Shown in pieces: positions 22,267 through 32,939 of a DNA stretch of 64,000 bases; positions within the stretch are counted from its first letter, which is position 1, and every line of letters begins with the position of its first letter. Made by a program: the position numbers and the translations under genes. The DNA lies in NCBI GenBank assembly GCA_030847615.1, contig JAUMIR010000002.1, positions 116,754,309-116,818,308 of the forward strand, in the 5' to 3' direction. A model generated the notes under the pieces. That model was not told the DNA's origin and did no database searches. It was given only the letters and a program-made list of their open reading frames with translations. The DNA comes from Gambelia wislizenii. Its lineage: Eukaryota; Chordata; Lepidosauria; Squamata; Crotaphytidae.

Positions 22267-22496
22267 GTTTGTTTTTGTGTGCCTTCCAATACCTTCTGAT
22301 TTATGGTGATCCTAAGGCAAACCTATCATTGGGTTTTCTTGGGAAGATTTATGCAGAGGTCATTTGCCATTCCTTTCCCTTGAGTCTGTGAGAATCTGAC
22401 TTGCCCAAGATCACCCAGTGGGCTTCCATGGTAGAGCAGGGATTCCAACTCAGGTCTCCTGGAGTCCTAAACATAAACCACTATCCCACATTGCAT
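22267..22496 (-). mobile_element. Sauria-type tRNA-headed SINE, antisense
   Basis: The plus strand carries the tail first ('gtgtgccttccaatacc', 'atttatggtgatcctaagg', 'acctatcattgggttttc'), then 'cttgcccaagatcacccagt', and last the antisense tRNA-like head with a degraded B box ('gggattccaactc'). The same layout is seen at 38581. The tail resembles that of the 5S-headed SINE at 190-425. Confidence 0.78.
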
Positions 22497-23157
22497 ATGT
22501 ACTAAAATGTTAGCTTGTTTCAATTCCTCCTTAAGCCATGGAGCTTACTAACTGACTATGGGCAAGTCACTGTCTTTCAGCCTAATTTAGCCTGTATGGG
22601 GTAGTTGTGAAGACAAAATAGACAGAAATTCTATGCACACTACCCAACTCTTAGAAGAAAAAGCAGGGGGGAAATGTAACAATACATCTGCCACAATCCT
22701 ATCTGAAACTGTGGTAAGAACAGTAGTAGGCATTGCACCCAAGACCCAGGAATTAACAGCGTGTCTACATTTACTAACTTGGACTACTAATGTCAGAGGA
22801 ATAGTAGATACTCCAACATGGATGTTGGCAATTTTAAAAAGTTGCAAAAGGTGCACAAGAAGAATTAAAAGAGTACCTGAAATAAAAACAAGTAAGGAAT
22901 GGGCTGAGGGGTCTAGATATGTTCAGACTTAAAAGCACATTATGTGGCAGAACAAGTCCATAAATACATTAAAAGGAAGCCAAAATATTCTAAAACTAGG
23001 GCACCTAACAGAACTTTCTGAATGAAATTGAATCAGCCTGACACCCAGATTTTCCTAGCCTACTGTGTCAAAACGTTACTTTAACAGTCGAGGGCTTAAG
23101 ATCAGTCTTGGATGTTGAAACAAGGCTGCTGATGACCACCAGTAAGTTTATCACTAC
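22497..23157. other. No gene recognised
   Basis: One plus-strand frame of 99 codons (22633-22932) has no domain I know. The stretch abuts the RTE copy B target duplication at 23158-23169. Confidence 0.4.
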
Positions 23158-23168
23158 ACTATAAAAAT

Positions 23169-23903
23169 CTGCTGTGTGGCCTTAAGGGTCTCTTCCAAAG
23201 TGGGAGCTATGTCCAATTCATTTTTCATCAGTTTTTGTATCATATGTTGGATAGCTGAGCCTTGGACTACTCGGTTGACACTGAAGAGGCTTTGAAAATG
23301 TTCAGCCCATTAATTCAGGATGGAGGCTTTATCAGTAATTAGTGTTTGACCATCTGTACTGTTGAAGTTTACTACATGTGAGACGGAAAGCTGTTTTTCT
23401 TACATGGCAAGTTGGCTGGGCAAGGTATGCCTGGTGGGCAGTTCTTTTCTTTGCCAACAGCTCCTGGATCTCTTGGTTGTTTTTATCAAACCAGTCTTGA
23501 TTTTTCTTATTGAAGAACCTGAGGAATTCTTCCACAGACTGGAGGATATTGTTTTTAATATGTTGCCAGAGCACTGTAGGAGAAGGATCTGTAGGATGGT
23601 CTTCAAGTTTTCTTTGCAGATTTGCCTGGAAGTTGTCTCTCATGGTAGCTTGTTCAAGATTGTTGACTTGGAGTCTCCTCTTTAAGATGCCGCCCCTCTT
23701 AGATTTGTGTTTAAGATGAAGATTTAGTTTACATCTTATGAGGCAATGATCTGTTTGGCATTCGGCACTGGGTATACTCAAGTATGACGGACATCACGAA
23801 TGTTTCTCTGGCAGACTAGAACATAGTAAATGAGGTGCCAGTGTTTGGATCGGGGATGCATCTATGTTGTCTTCAAAATATCTTTCTGCTAAAAGATAGT
23901 GTT
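23169..23903 (-). pseudogene. RTE copy B, inverted endonuclease/linker segment
   Basis: The minus-strand frame 23781-23332 reads 'ECQTDHCLIRCKLNLHLKHK' (end of the endonuclease, with TDH where copy A has THH), then 'LQVNNLEQATMRDNF', 'TVLWQHIKNNILQS' and 'NQDWFDKNNQEIQELLAKKR'. The start near 23890 ('FQQKDSLKTTWMHPRS'-like, degraded) shows truncation within the endonuclease. A frameshift near 23370 leads on to 'ELDIAPTLEETLKA', ending at 23169. It is out of order relative to the rest of the gene because of the inversion. Confidence 0.88.
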
Positions 23904-25655
23904 TAAAAACGGCAAGGCAGCTGGGATTGATGGAATCCCACCTGAAGTTTGGAAACACGGAGGTCATGTACTCCATGATAAATTCCACGAACCCCTTGTG
24001 AATTGCTGGGAAAAAGGAGAAATGCCATCAGATCTCCAAGATGCAGTCATCATCACCCTGTCCAAGAAAAAAGGAGCAAAATCCGATTGCTCAAACTATC
24101 GAGGTATAACACTGCTCTCTATTCCTGGAAATATCCTTGCAAGGATACTCCTGAACAAATTGGTTCCTGCCATTGCAGAAGAACTTCTTCCTGAAAGCCA
24201 ATGTGGCTTCAGAGCCAATAGGTGTACAACAGATATGGTATATGCCCTTAGACAATTGCAAGAGAAATGGAGAGAGCAGAACAAGGGTCTCTATGGAACA
24301 TTTGTTGACCTCACCAAAGCCTTCAACACCGTGAGTAGAAAAGGTCTGTGGCAGATCCTGGAAAGACTAGGATGTCCCCCAAATTCCTTAAAATGATTAT
24401 CTTGCTACACGAGGGCCAGCACTGTCAAGTCAGATATGGCGATGCTCTTTCAGAGCCCTTTCTAATAACTAATGGAGTGAAGCAAGGTTGTGTTCTTGAT
24501 CCAACTTTATTTACAATCTTCTTCAGCATGATGCTCCAAAGGCCTATGGTAGAGCTTGAAGAAGACGACGGCATCTATATACATTACTGTATTGATGGTA
24601 GCTTGTTTAACTTAAGCCGACTGAGGGCTCACACTAAGACTCTAAACTATCTAGTCCGTGAGCTGCTCTTTGCTGATGATGATGCCCTTGTTGCCCGCAC
24701 AGAAGCAGCTCTGCAGCGCCTAATATCCTGCTTCGCAACAGCTGCAGAGCTGTTTGGGCTGGAAGTCAACCTGAAGAAAATGGAAGTTCTTTACCAGCCT
24801 GCAACACAGGACAAACACCACCATCCCCACATTGCCGTCGGCAACTCTGTGCTTAAGTGCGTTCAGCAGTTCACCTACCTGGGAAGCATCATCTCCTCAG
24901 ATGCCAAGATTGACAAAGAGATCGATCACAGATTAGCAAAGGCATATAGTGCATTTGGAAGACTTCACAAAAGAGTCTGGAGCAATAAACACTTGAGGCA
25001 AAGCACAAAAATCAGTGTGTATAGAGCCATTGTACTGTCTATTCTCCTTTATGGATCTGAAACATGGGTCACCTATCACCAACATTTACGACTCCTCGAA
25101 CGCTTTCATCAGCGCTGTATACACAAAATCCTAAATATACATTGGACTGACTATGTGACAAATGTTGCTGTCCTTGAGCAAGCAGGGATCACCAGCATTG
25201 AGACCATGATATTGAGAACACAGCTGCGCTGGGCAGGGCACGTTTCTAGGATGGAGGACCATTGCCTCCCAAAACTAGTACTCAACGGTGAACTCACCAT
25301 GGGTCAGCGTAAGAGGGGCACTCCAAAAAAGTGACACAAGGACTCCCTGAAACAACATCTCAGGCTCAGCCAAATTGATCACCAACAATGGTCTGCCATG
25401 GCCTCACATCAGGAGGCATGGAGACGTGCTATCCACAATGCTGCAGCCTTATTTGAGAACTCACGCCAAACAAGTCTTGAAGAGAAACGACAACGCAGAA
25501 AGAATCACAACCCGGAAACATCACCCAAGGAGACCCTCTGCTGTGCTTTCTGCAACCGGACATGTTCATCTCAGATTGGCCTTTTCAGTCATCAGCACAC
25601 TTGCAGAAAGTGCGGGACTAGTCCTTCCTGAATCTTCGTTTGCGAAGAAAAGCCA
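23904..25655 (+). pseudogene. RTE copy B, reverse transcriptase and C-terminal finger
   Basis: Two long frames (23899-24396 and 24348-25334) carry 'KNGKAAGIDGIPPEVWK', 'ESQCGFRANRCTTDMVYALR', 'VDLTKAFNTVS', 'NGVKQGCVLDPTLF', the catalytic 'LLFADDDALVAR' (about 24670), 'FTYLGSIISSDAKIDKEIDH', 'ILLYGSETWVTYHQHLR' and 'LRTQLRWAGHVSRMEDH'. A third frame ends with a Cys2-His-Cys finger 'CAFCNRTCSSQIGLFSHQHT' near 25550-25610. One frameshift near 24385 and a stop near 25334 break it, but it is less damaged than copy A. Confidence 0.9.
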
Positions 25656-25690
25656 GAGAGATAGAGAGAGAGAGAGAGACTATAAAAATC

Positions 25691-25955
25691 CATCAGAGAG
25701 ATAACAGGAACATTAGGAGTGGCCAAATCAACAGTCTGGTACATTTTGAGAAAAAAAGAATGCACCGGTGAGCTCTGCAACACAACAAGGCTTGGACGTC
25801 CACGGAATACAGTAGTGGTGGATGATCATAGCATCCTTTCCATGGTAAAGAAAAACCCCTTCACAACATCCAGCCAAGTGAAGAATACTCTCCAGAAGGT
25901 AGGCATATCATCATCCAAGTCTACCATAAAGAGAAGACTTCATGAGAGCAAATCC
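25691..25955 (+). pseudogene. Tc1-type transposase N-terminal fragment
   Basis: The frame reads 'KSIREITGTLGVAKSTVWYI' (25691 on), 'RLGRPRNTVVVDDHSILSMV', 'KNPFTTSSQVKNTLQ' and 'GISSSKSTIKRRLHES'. These are the paired-like helix-turn-helix, GRPR hook and second HTH of vertebrate Tc1 transposases. The catalytic DDE part is missing. The frame runs straight into a mariner transposase at about 25956. The upstream Tc1 end was not identified left of the LINE copy B insertion. Confidence 0.82.
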
Positions 25956-26495
25956 ATGAAGTTTCTGTACCTGAAGAAGAAAACTGCAAAGGAAACCCAT
26001 GACTGTACAATGCAAACATTGAGTGACAAATGTCTGTCTTACTCAACTGTGAGGAAGTGGTGTGCCTATTTTCAATGTGCAGATTTTGAGACAGAAAATG
26101 CAGCAAGGTCTGGAAAGCCTTCAGCTGATGAGCATGTTCATGACCTTATTTTGGCAGATTGGTGAATCTCAGCTAAAACAACTGCTAAGACAGTAGGGAT
26201 ATCCTGGGAATGCACTGGGTTTATAATTCATGAGCAGTTAGGTATGCAGAAGCTGTCAGCTAAGTGGGTACCGAACTGTTTGAACGCTGACCAGAAACAA
26301 ATTGAGTGGATGCTTCCAAATTGATTTTGCCACATTTTGAACAATCTAGTGATATTTTTGGAGAATGATTCATCACTGTTGATGAAACATGGTTACATCA
26401 CCATGAATTGGAGACCAAACACCAGTCCTTGGAGTGGTGGCACTCGGGTTCTCCATGGCCAAAGAAATTCAAGACTCCAAAGTCAACTGGAAAGG
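25956..26495 (+). pseudogene. Mariner transposase, 5' two thirds
   Basis: Blocks in order are 'SYSTVRKWCAYFQ' (HTH), 'DLILADW' then a stop, 'GFIIHEQLGMQKLSAKWVPN', a frame change, 'VDETWLHHHELETK' with the first catalytic Asp (about 26380), and 'EWWHSGSPWPKKFKTPKS' ending at 26485. These are mariner (DD34D) blocks. The gene is then interrupted by the L1 at 26496-32368 and continues at 32384. Stops and frame changes make it dead. Confidence 0.87.
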
Positions 26496-26935
26496 GGGGA
26501 GGAGCCAAGCTTCAATGGCGTAGGAAGAATTTCCCAGGACGGGTGCTGAAGGTAATGGAATTAAATGAATAATTTCCCCTCAAAAAGGCATGAGGAGAGC
26601 TTTGAGGGAATATTTTTGGCTGTGAATCACTAAGGAATGTTAATGGAAGAGAAAACTGCAGCTCAAAGAAGCCTAAAGTAAACAAATAATTACTTTCGGT
26701 TTTGCCTGATATTGGAGCTGCCTAACTAAAAAGAACATTTTGCTAATAAACCACTAAGGTTGGAGGAAGCAGCGAACAATTGTAGGCAAATGAAAAGGAT
26801 GATTTAACAAGAGAAGGAATAATTGATCTAACGGGAGAATAAGTGGAAAGATTTTAAAAAATAATAAGTGGTGGAGGAAAGAGGGGCCATACACAGAAGG
26901 GAAGGAACAAAAGTTTGGAGTGTTTTGATTTTCTT

Positions 26936-28016
26936 ATGTCTAAAAAAAGAAGAAATATTGCAGGAAAAAGTTGGTTGAGGCCACAAACATTAGATAAGCC
27001 ATCGGATAGATCTCATAAGAGATTAGAAAAAATATCTCCAGAAATACAGAATAACAAGGGTGAACCAGAAGGGCGAAGTATGGAAAAGGAAACAAGCCCC
27101 CAAAAGAGTGGTCTTTCAAGTGCCTCTGCCCCAGATCCCTACCCCCAAGGGGGAGGAAAAGAAGGGGAGAAAGCACAGAGGATATTAAAACTCATATGGA
27201 TTCTCTCGTTACAAAAATGATGACAGAATTTAGAGAAGACAAAAAGAGAATGTTTTCAGAGTTTGCAAGTATAAGACAAGAAATGCAGAAGGAGAGGAAA
27301 AGATCTGAAGAAAGATTTGTGGAAATGAGTACAAAAATACAAGGAATACAAGGAGATATTCTTAATATAGTAAAAGAGAACAAAGAAATAATTAAAACCC
27401 AAACACTTCAAAGCAGTCAGATCCAGGACAATATGAAGAAAATTACAGATATGGAAAAAAATTGATATACATGCAAGATTATCAACGCAGGAATAATTTT
27501 AGAATAAGGTTCCTGCCAGAATCTGTGGGGAAAGATCAAGGATCTAATCTGAAATCTGAAGTGTTGAAATGGCTACAGCAAGTGACCCCAGCTGTGAAAT
27601 GGAGGGATGAGGACATTGAGCGGATCCATAGAGAACTGACAGGAAGGAGAAGTATTTTGCCAAGAGATGTTATTGTTAGAGTTATTAATTACAATAACAA
27701 GGAGGAATTGATGAGAACAGTCAAGAAACATCCAGAGAGACTGAAGTATGGAGATGTAAAGGTGGAATTATATAATGACTACTGTCCACAAACAGTAATT
27801 TGGAGAAAATCGATGAAGCCTTGTATTGCTAATCTTTTGAAAGCTGATATAAAATATGCTTGGGGATACCCAGTGTTTTTGAAATTTGAATGGGCAGGAA
27901 AAAGATATAGAATGGAAACACCAGAAGAAGGACTGCGATTGTTGGAGGAGTTGGGAGTACATAAGAAGGAGTATCGAGCTGATAGAGAAGTGGACAGCAG
28001 AGGAGGAAAAGTTTAA
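26936..28016 (+). pseudogene. L1 ORF1 (RNA-binding coiled-coil protein)
   Basis: Three overlapping frames make one gene. 26936-27220 holds a basic N-terminus starting 'MSKKRRNIAGKSW'. 27196-27465 is rich in Lys, Glu and Met with heptad-like spacing ('RQEMQKERKRSEERFVEM'), which fits a coiled coil. 27462-28016 has the RRM/CTD part, with 'DYQRRNNFRIRFLPES' and 'ELYNDYCPQTVIWRK'. Frame changes are near 27180 and in the A-run at 27455-27461. In intact L1 this protein trimerises and coats the element RNA. Confidence 0.85.
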
Positions 28017-28330
28017 ACAGATGAAGAAAGCAGAAGGAAGAAGAAAAAAATTACAGGGGGAAAAAGAGGGGAAATGTTTTTATTTTTATGAGCACTAGGG
28101 GGAGGGAGTTGTTCTGGGCCATTGGATGATCTCTTCGCCACTCCTCACCTGGAAGACCTGGGGGGTCATGAGCAAGGCAATTTGCCTTGGGAAGACAAGG
28201 TGGGGAGGTAAAGAAGGGAAAGGGGGGAGGGGGAAACAGAATGGGGAAGAATTGGGAAGGGGTGGGTATGGGGAAGGGAGGTCACTTTTTGGAGCCAGAA
28301 GATCTTATAGAAAATGTAATAAGGAATCTA

Positions 28331-31300
28331 ATGGTTAATAAATTAAAGATATCAACCTTAAATGTTCATGGCCTTGGCAAGGTAATAAAACGAAAAAGGA
28401 TTGAAGCACTATTGAAGAAGGATCAAGCGGATATAATATTTTTGCAACAGACACATCAAAAAAGGGAAGGAGTAAATGAATTGAAATTGAATTGGGTAAG
28501 AGTTTACGAAACAGCATATGGGAGTTCAAAAGCTAAAGGGGTAGCAATATTAATATCAAAAAATGTAATTTTGTCATTAAAAGGTGAAAAAACATGAAAA
28601 TGGTAGATATATTATAATGCAAGGTGAAATGGGAGAAGATAAATATGTTCTAATGAATGTATATGGTCCAAATGAAAAACAAGAGGAATTTTATGAGAAA
28701 ATATTTAAAGAAATGGAGAATATGCAAGAACAAAATATTGTTGTAGCAGGAGATTTTAATATGCAAATGGAAAGAATAAAAGACAAATCAAATTATTCAT
28801 TAAGGGATAAATATGATAATATTACAAATTTAAATAATAAAAAGAAAGGAGTTGAAAGATGTGTGGAGATTGGTAAAGGGAGATGAAAGGAACTATACAT
28901 ACTTTTCAAGGGTACATAAGAGTTATTCAAGAATTGATTATATTTTTGTATCAAAAAAATTGATTAAAAAAATCATAAATTCAAAGATAGAAAATATAAA
29001 AGTAACAGACCATGCCTTGGTCAATGTGGAGACTATAATGAAAAGAAATTATGAACAGGCGAAAAGGTGGAGGTTGAATACAAAGATTTTAAATTATAGA
29101 GAAATAGTAGAAAAAATTGAGCATGAATGGCAAGAATTATGGGAATTAAATGATAAAGAAGTATCAAAAGGAATTTTGTGGGATACTATGAACGCTGTGA
29201 AAAGGGGGATATGCATAAAAGAAACCTTTAACTTAAAAAAAGGCAAGAAGAAAAGGGAAATTAGAAAGGGGAATAGAATTATTGGAAAATAAATATATAT
29301 TAAACAAGGAAAAATACTTATATTGAGTTATGAGCAAAGAGGGAGGAATTGGATAAAATGGAAGTAGATGAAGTACTGGAAAATTTAATTTATTTAAGAA
29401 GCGAGTATTTTGAATTTAGTAATAAAAATTCAAAAATGTTGGCTAGATCCACACAGAAGAAGAAAATGGAAAATATGATAAATGGGATAAGAGATAAAAC
29501 AGGTAAAACGTGTAGAACAATGAAGGAAAATCTAACAATTTTTGAGGAGTTTTATAAAGACCTGTACCAGTCAGGGAATAAATCAGTGGAACAAGTAGAA
29601 AAATATGTAGGGGAAAATTGGAAGATTAAAATAGAAGAGGAAGATAGGGATTTATTAGAAAAACCAATTATGAAAATGGAAACAGAGGAAGCAATAAACA
29701 ATTTAAAAAGCGGGAAAGCTCCAGGAATGGATGGGTTAGGACCAGATTATTATAAAGTATTTAAAAAGAAGTTGATACCTAAATTATTAGAATTATATAA
29801 TAATATAATAATGGGAGACAAAGTCCCTCCATCATGGCAACAATCATTGATAATATTGATACCAAAGCCAGATAAGGATTTGTTGGACCCTGGATCATAC
29901 AGGCCTATATCATTGATAAATCAAGATGCAAAGTTACTATCAGCAATAATGGCAAAGAGAATGAATAGTTATATGTATAAATGTATACTAAAGGATCAAT
30001 GTGGATTTGTGAAAGGAAGACAAATGTCAAATTTAATAGGAAGGGTGTTAAATAAAATACATATAATTGGCAAAACAAAAGTAAAAGCAGGGATATTAGC
30101 ATTAGATATATTTAAAGCATTTGACTGTGTGGAATGGCCAACATTAAAAATAATATTGAAAGAATTTGGAATGGGGAAGAGGTTTAGAGGATTAATAGAT
30201 CAATTGTACTCTCATAACACAGCTATAGTGATGGTTAATGATGGAATAACAAGAGAAATAAAAATAATGAGAGGAACAAGACAAGGTTGCCTACTTTCTC
30301 CAATATTGTTTGCAATGGTAATAGAAATTCTAGCAAATGTGATAAGAAATTATAATAGTATAGAAGGAATTGGAGTAGAAACAAAACATAAGATAAGCTT
30401 GTTTGCTGACAATACATTGCTAACAATTAAGGAACTGATTAACGGAATAGAAAAAATTAAAGAACATTTAAAAGTATTTGGGGAGATGACAGGCTTACAG
30501 GTTAATTGGAACAAATCAGATATGATGTTGTTTAACTATACTAAGGAAGATGAAAATATATTTGTAAAAGAGAAAAAATTAGAAGTAAAATTAAAAAGTA
30601 ATATTAAGTATTTAGGAATAAATATTACAAAAGATTTAAAAGAACTAGAAGAGAAAAATATTATGGTACTATGGAAAGAAATGGAAAAGAAGTTGGAAGA
30701 ATATAAAAATATTCAACTATCATGGTTTGGAAGAGTAGCTTTAGCTAAAATGAAAATATTACCTAAACTAAATTTTTTGTTTCGAATGTTACCAATAAAA
30801 GTATCAGAAGTAGAACTGAAAAAATGGCAAAGTATGTTGAATAAATATTGTAATGGAGGGAAAAGGACAAGATTAAATAAATTATTTTGGTGTATATCAC
30901 AGAAGGAGGGAGGACTTGGTCTTCCCAAAATAAAAGGATATTATGAAGCTAATCAATTGAGATATGTTATAGAAGGAATTGTAGGACAGGGGGATTTAGA
31001 ATGGTTAGAGATAGAAACAGGGAGAATAGAAAAGAGAATATGGAACATATTTTTTGATAATTTTACAAAAAAGGAAATTAAAGGAATTGAGAACCCATTT
31101 CTGCAAAATATATGGGAAATATGGTATAAATATAAGAGAGAATTTTTGCCTATTGATTCAGTATTAACACCAGTTATAATAGGGAAAAAATTCCCAAATA
31201 ATTTAAAGGAAAAAATGGGAAAGGAATTAAAGAAAAGAGGACTAGATAAAATAGAGGGATGGATAGGATGGATGGATGAGAAAGGGAGTATAAGAGAGAA

Positions 31301-32147
31301 ATTATATGGAATGAAAATTTCATGGTTTAATTGTATACAGTTAGAACAATGGATTAAAAATTGGAAAAAGAATCATAAAGAAACAAGGGAATTTACAAAA
31401 TTTGAAAATTTGGTGAAAAAAGGTGAAAAGAGGGATGATAATGAAAGTATGAAAGGTATTACAAGTGAATTATATAAAATATTGATAAAAAATAAGGGGA
31501 AAAGACAAAGGAGAATATTTAAGGAGAATATGGGAGGAAGATTTGAAACAAAAAATTGGAGATCATGAATGGGATAAGATATGGAAACAAGGACATCTAA
31601 AAAATATGTCGATACGGATAAAATAAAATTATTATAAAATAATATGGAGATGGTATTTGACACCAGCAAGGTTGCATAATATAGATAAGAATAACTCTAA
31701 ATATTGTTGGAGAGGTTGTCGAGAAATAGGTACATATATGCATATGTGGTGGAATTGTACATTTGTACAGCAGTTTTGGGAAATGGTTTTCATAGAAATA
31801 GAGAATATTCTGAATAGAAATATAGAAAGGAAACCGAACATAGCATTGATGTCAATTTATAATGGAGAGAATGGGAACCAAGCAGAAAAGGATTTAATAA
31901 CACATTTATTAACAGCAGCAAGATTAATTATAGCAAGATATTGGAAAATGCAAATAAATGTACAAGTGGATGAGTGGTTTGGAAGATGGCAATAAATGAT
32001 AAGTTAACATGTAGAATTAAAGTAAGAAGAGGAAGTTGGAGAGAAAGTGACTTTGATAAAATTTGGAAAGTATTTGTTAAAAAAGTATTACAGACAAAAG
32101 ATGGGAGGTTACCTCCACAAGAAGAAATGAGATTCTGGAAAGATTAG
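28331..32147 (+). pseudogene. L1 ORF2 (endonuclease / reverse transcriptase)
   Basis: Starts 'MVNKLKISTLNVHGLGKVIK'. The endonuclease follows with 'IIFLQQTHQK' (the usual QETH Glu is Gln), 'VVAGDFNMQ' (about 28745), 'SRIDYIFVS' and 'VTDHALV'. The RT frame 29349-31568 has 'SGKAPGMDGLGPDYYK', 'YRPISLINQDAKL', 'ALDIFKAFDCVEW', 'TRQGCLLSPILF' and 'LFADNTLLT' (about 30400), where the second catalytic Asp of FADD is Asn. The C-terminal 'CWRGCREIGTYMHMWWNC' lies near 31705. Frameshifts occur near 28595, 28880, 29290 and 31570. Two catalytic changes and the frameshifts rule out activity. Confidence 0.92.
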
Positions 32148-32383
32148 GTAAGGGATAATGGCTCCGGTGAAGGGGAGCACTGAGGTGGGGGGGTAGGGGA
32201 ATTAATATTTTTGAATAGAATTATAGTAAAGAATCTATGTTAACTTTTGAAATTAGTTAATAAAAAAATTGCAATGTTTATAGTAATTTTATGTGTTATA
32301 CTAACTAAGTATTGATTGGATAATATAATGTATGATTACAAAATTGATAAAAATATATTTTAAAAAACAGTCAACCAGAAAGG

Positions 32384-32700
32384 TCATGGCCACAGTTTTT
32401 TTGGGGATAAGGAAGGTATTTTGATGACTGATTATCTTCAAAAGGGCAAAGCAGTTAATGCAGAATATTATTCTAACTTGCTGTGCCAATGAAGGGAGGT
32501 ACTAAAGGAAAATCAGCGAGGAAAGCTGGGGAAAGATGTTCTCTTTTTGCAGGACAATGCGCCTGTTCACACGGCTGGCAATACAATGGATGTTTTGAAG
32601 AATTTGAGGTTTGAGTGCATAGATCATCAACCTACTCACCAGACCTTGCTCAAACAGACTATTTCTTGTTTCCAAACTTTTAAAGAGTTTAGCACAAGAG
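32384..32700 (+). pseudogene. Mariner transposase, C-terminal part
   Basis: This continues the mariner from 26495. Broken blocks are followed by 'LFLQDNAPVHTAGNTMDVLK' (about 32540), the second catalytic Asp block, 'FECIDH' and 'TISCFQTFKEF' where mariner has 'DYFLFPNLKK'. The end is not defined and no terminal inverted repeat was seen. The open frame 32547-33350 runs from this segment into a Penelope-like segment. Confidence 0.83.
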
Positions 32701-32939
32701 AAAGAAGAAAGAATGAATTTATAATGTATGTAGTCTGCCTACTCTCTTGTTTTCCTCCACAGACATATAGCTGTGTGAGTGCAGGAACTAAGATAGCAAA
32801 TGAAAGGAGTAAGCCAAGGCTAAAGTACATGCTAGCAGGGATCATACATGTTGACAAAGTGGCAAAACTATCAAGAGTTGAAGATAAAGTTGAGTTAAGA
32901 AAAGAAATACCTACATCCAAGGAACCAACAAAATTGAGA

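Larger units (their letters stand above)
23158..25690. mobile_element. RTE-like LINE copy B with 5' inversion
   Basis: A 12-bp direct repeat 'actataaaaatc' (23158-23169 and 25679-25690) brackets one LINE insertion. Its 5' part, to about 23903, is on the minus strand and its 3' part, from about 23904, is on the plus strand. The two parts meet at adjacent positions of the element: the inverted part ends at '..QQ' and the forward part begins at 'KNGKAAG', consecutive in copy A. This is the twin-priming signature of target-primed reverse transcription. The 3' end is a GA-rich repeat at 25656-25679. Confidence 0.9.
26496..32368 (+). mobile_element. Near full-length L1 retrotransposon
   Basis: 5.87 kb inserted in the mariner. 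The flanking direct repeat is 'agtcaactggaaagg' (26481-26495) versus 'agtcaaccagaaagg' (32369-32383), 15 bp with two differences. The order is 5' UTR of about 440 bases, ORF1, ORF2, and a 3' UTR with 'ggtgaaggggagcactgagg' and an A/T-rich end. ORF1 and ORF2 are each broken by a few frameshifts. The coding strand is unusually A-rich, as is common for L1. Two shorter relatives lie on the minus strand at 43698 and 45703. Confidence 0.93.

Noticed and set aside
22633..22932. 99-codon plus-strand ORF
   Set aside because: No known domain, and its composition is not unlike neighbouring anonymous DNA.
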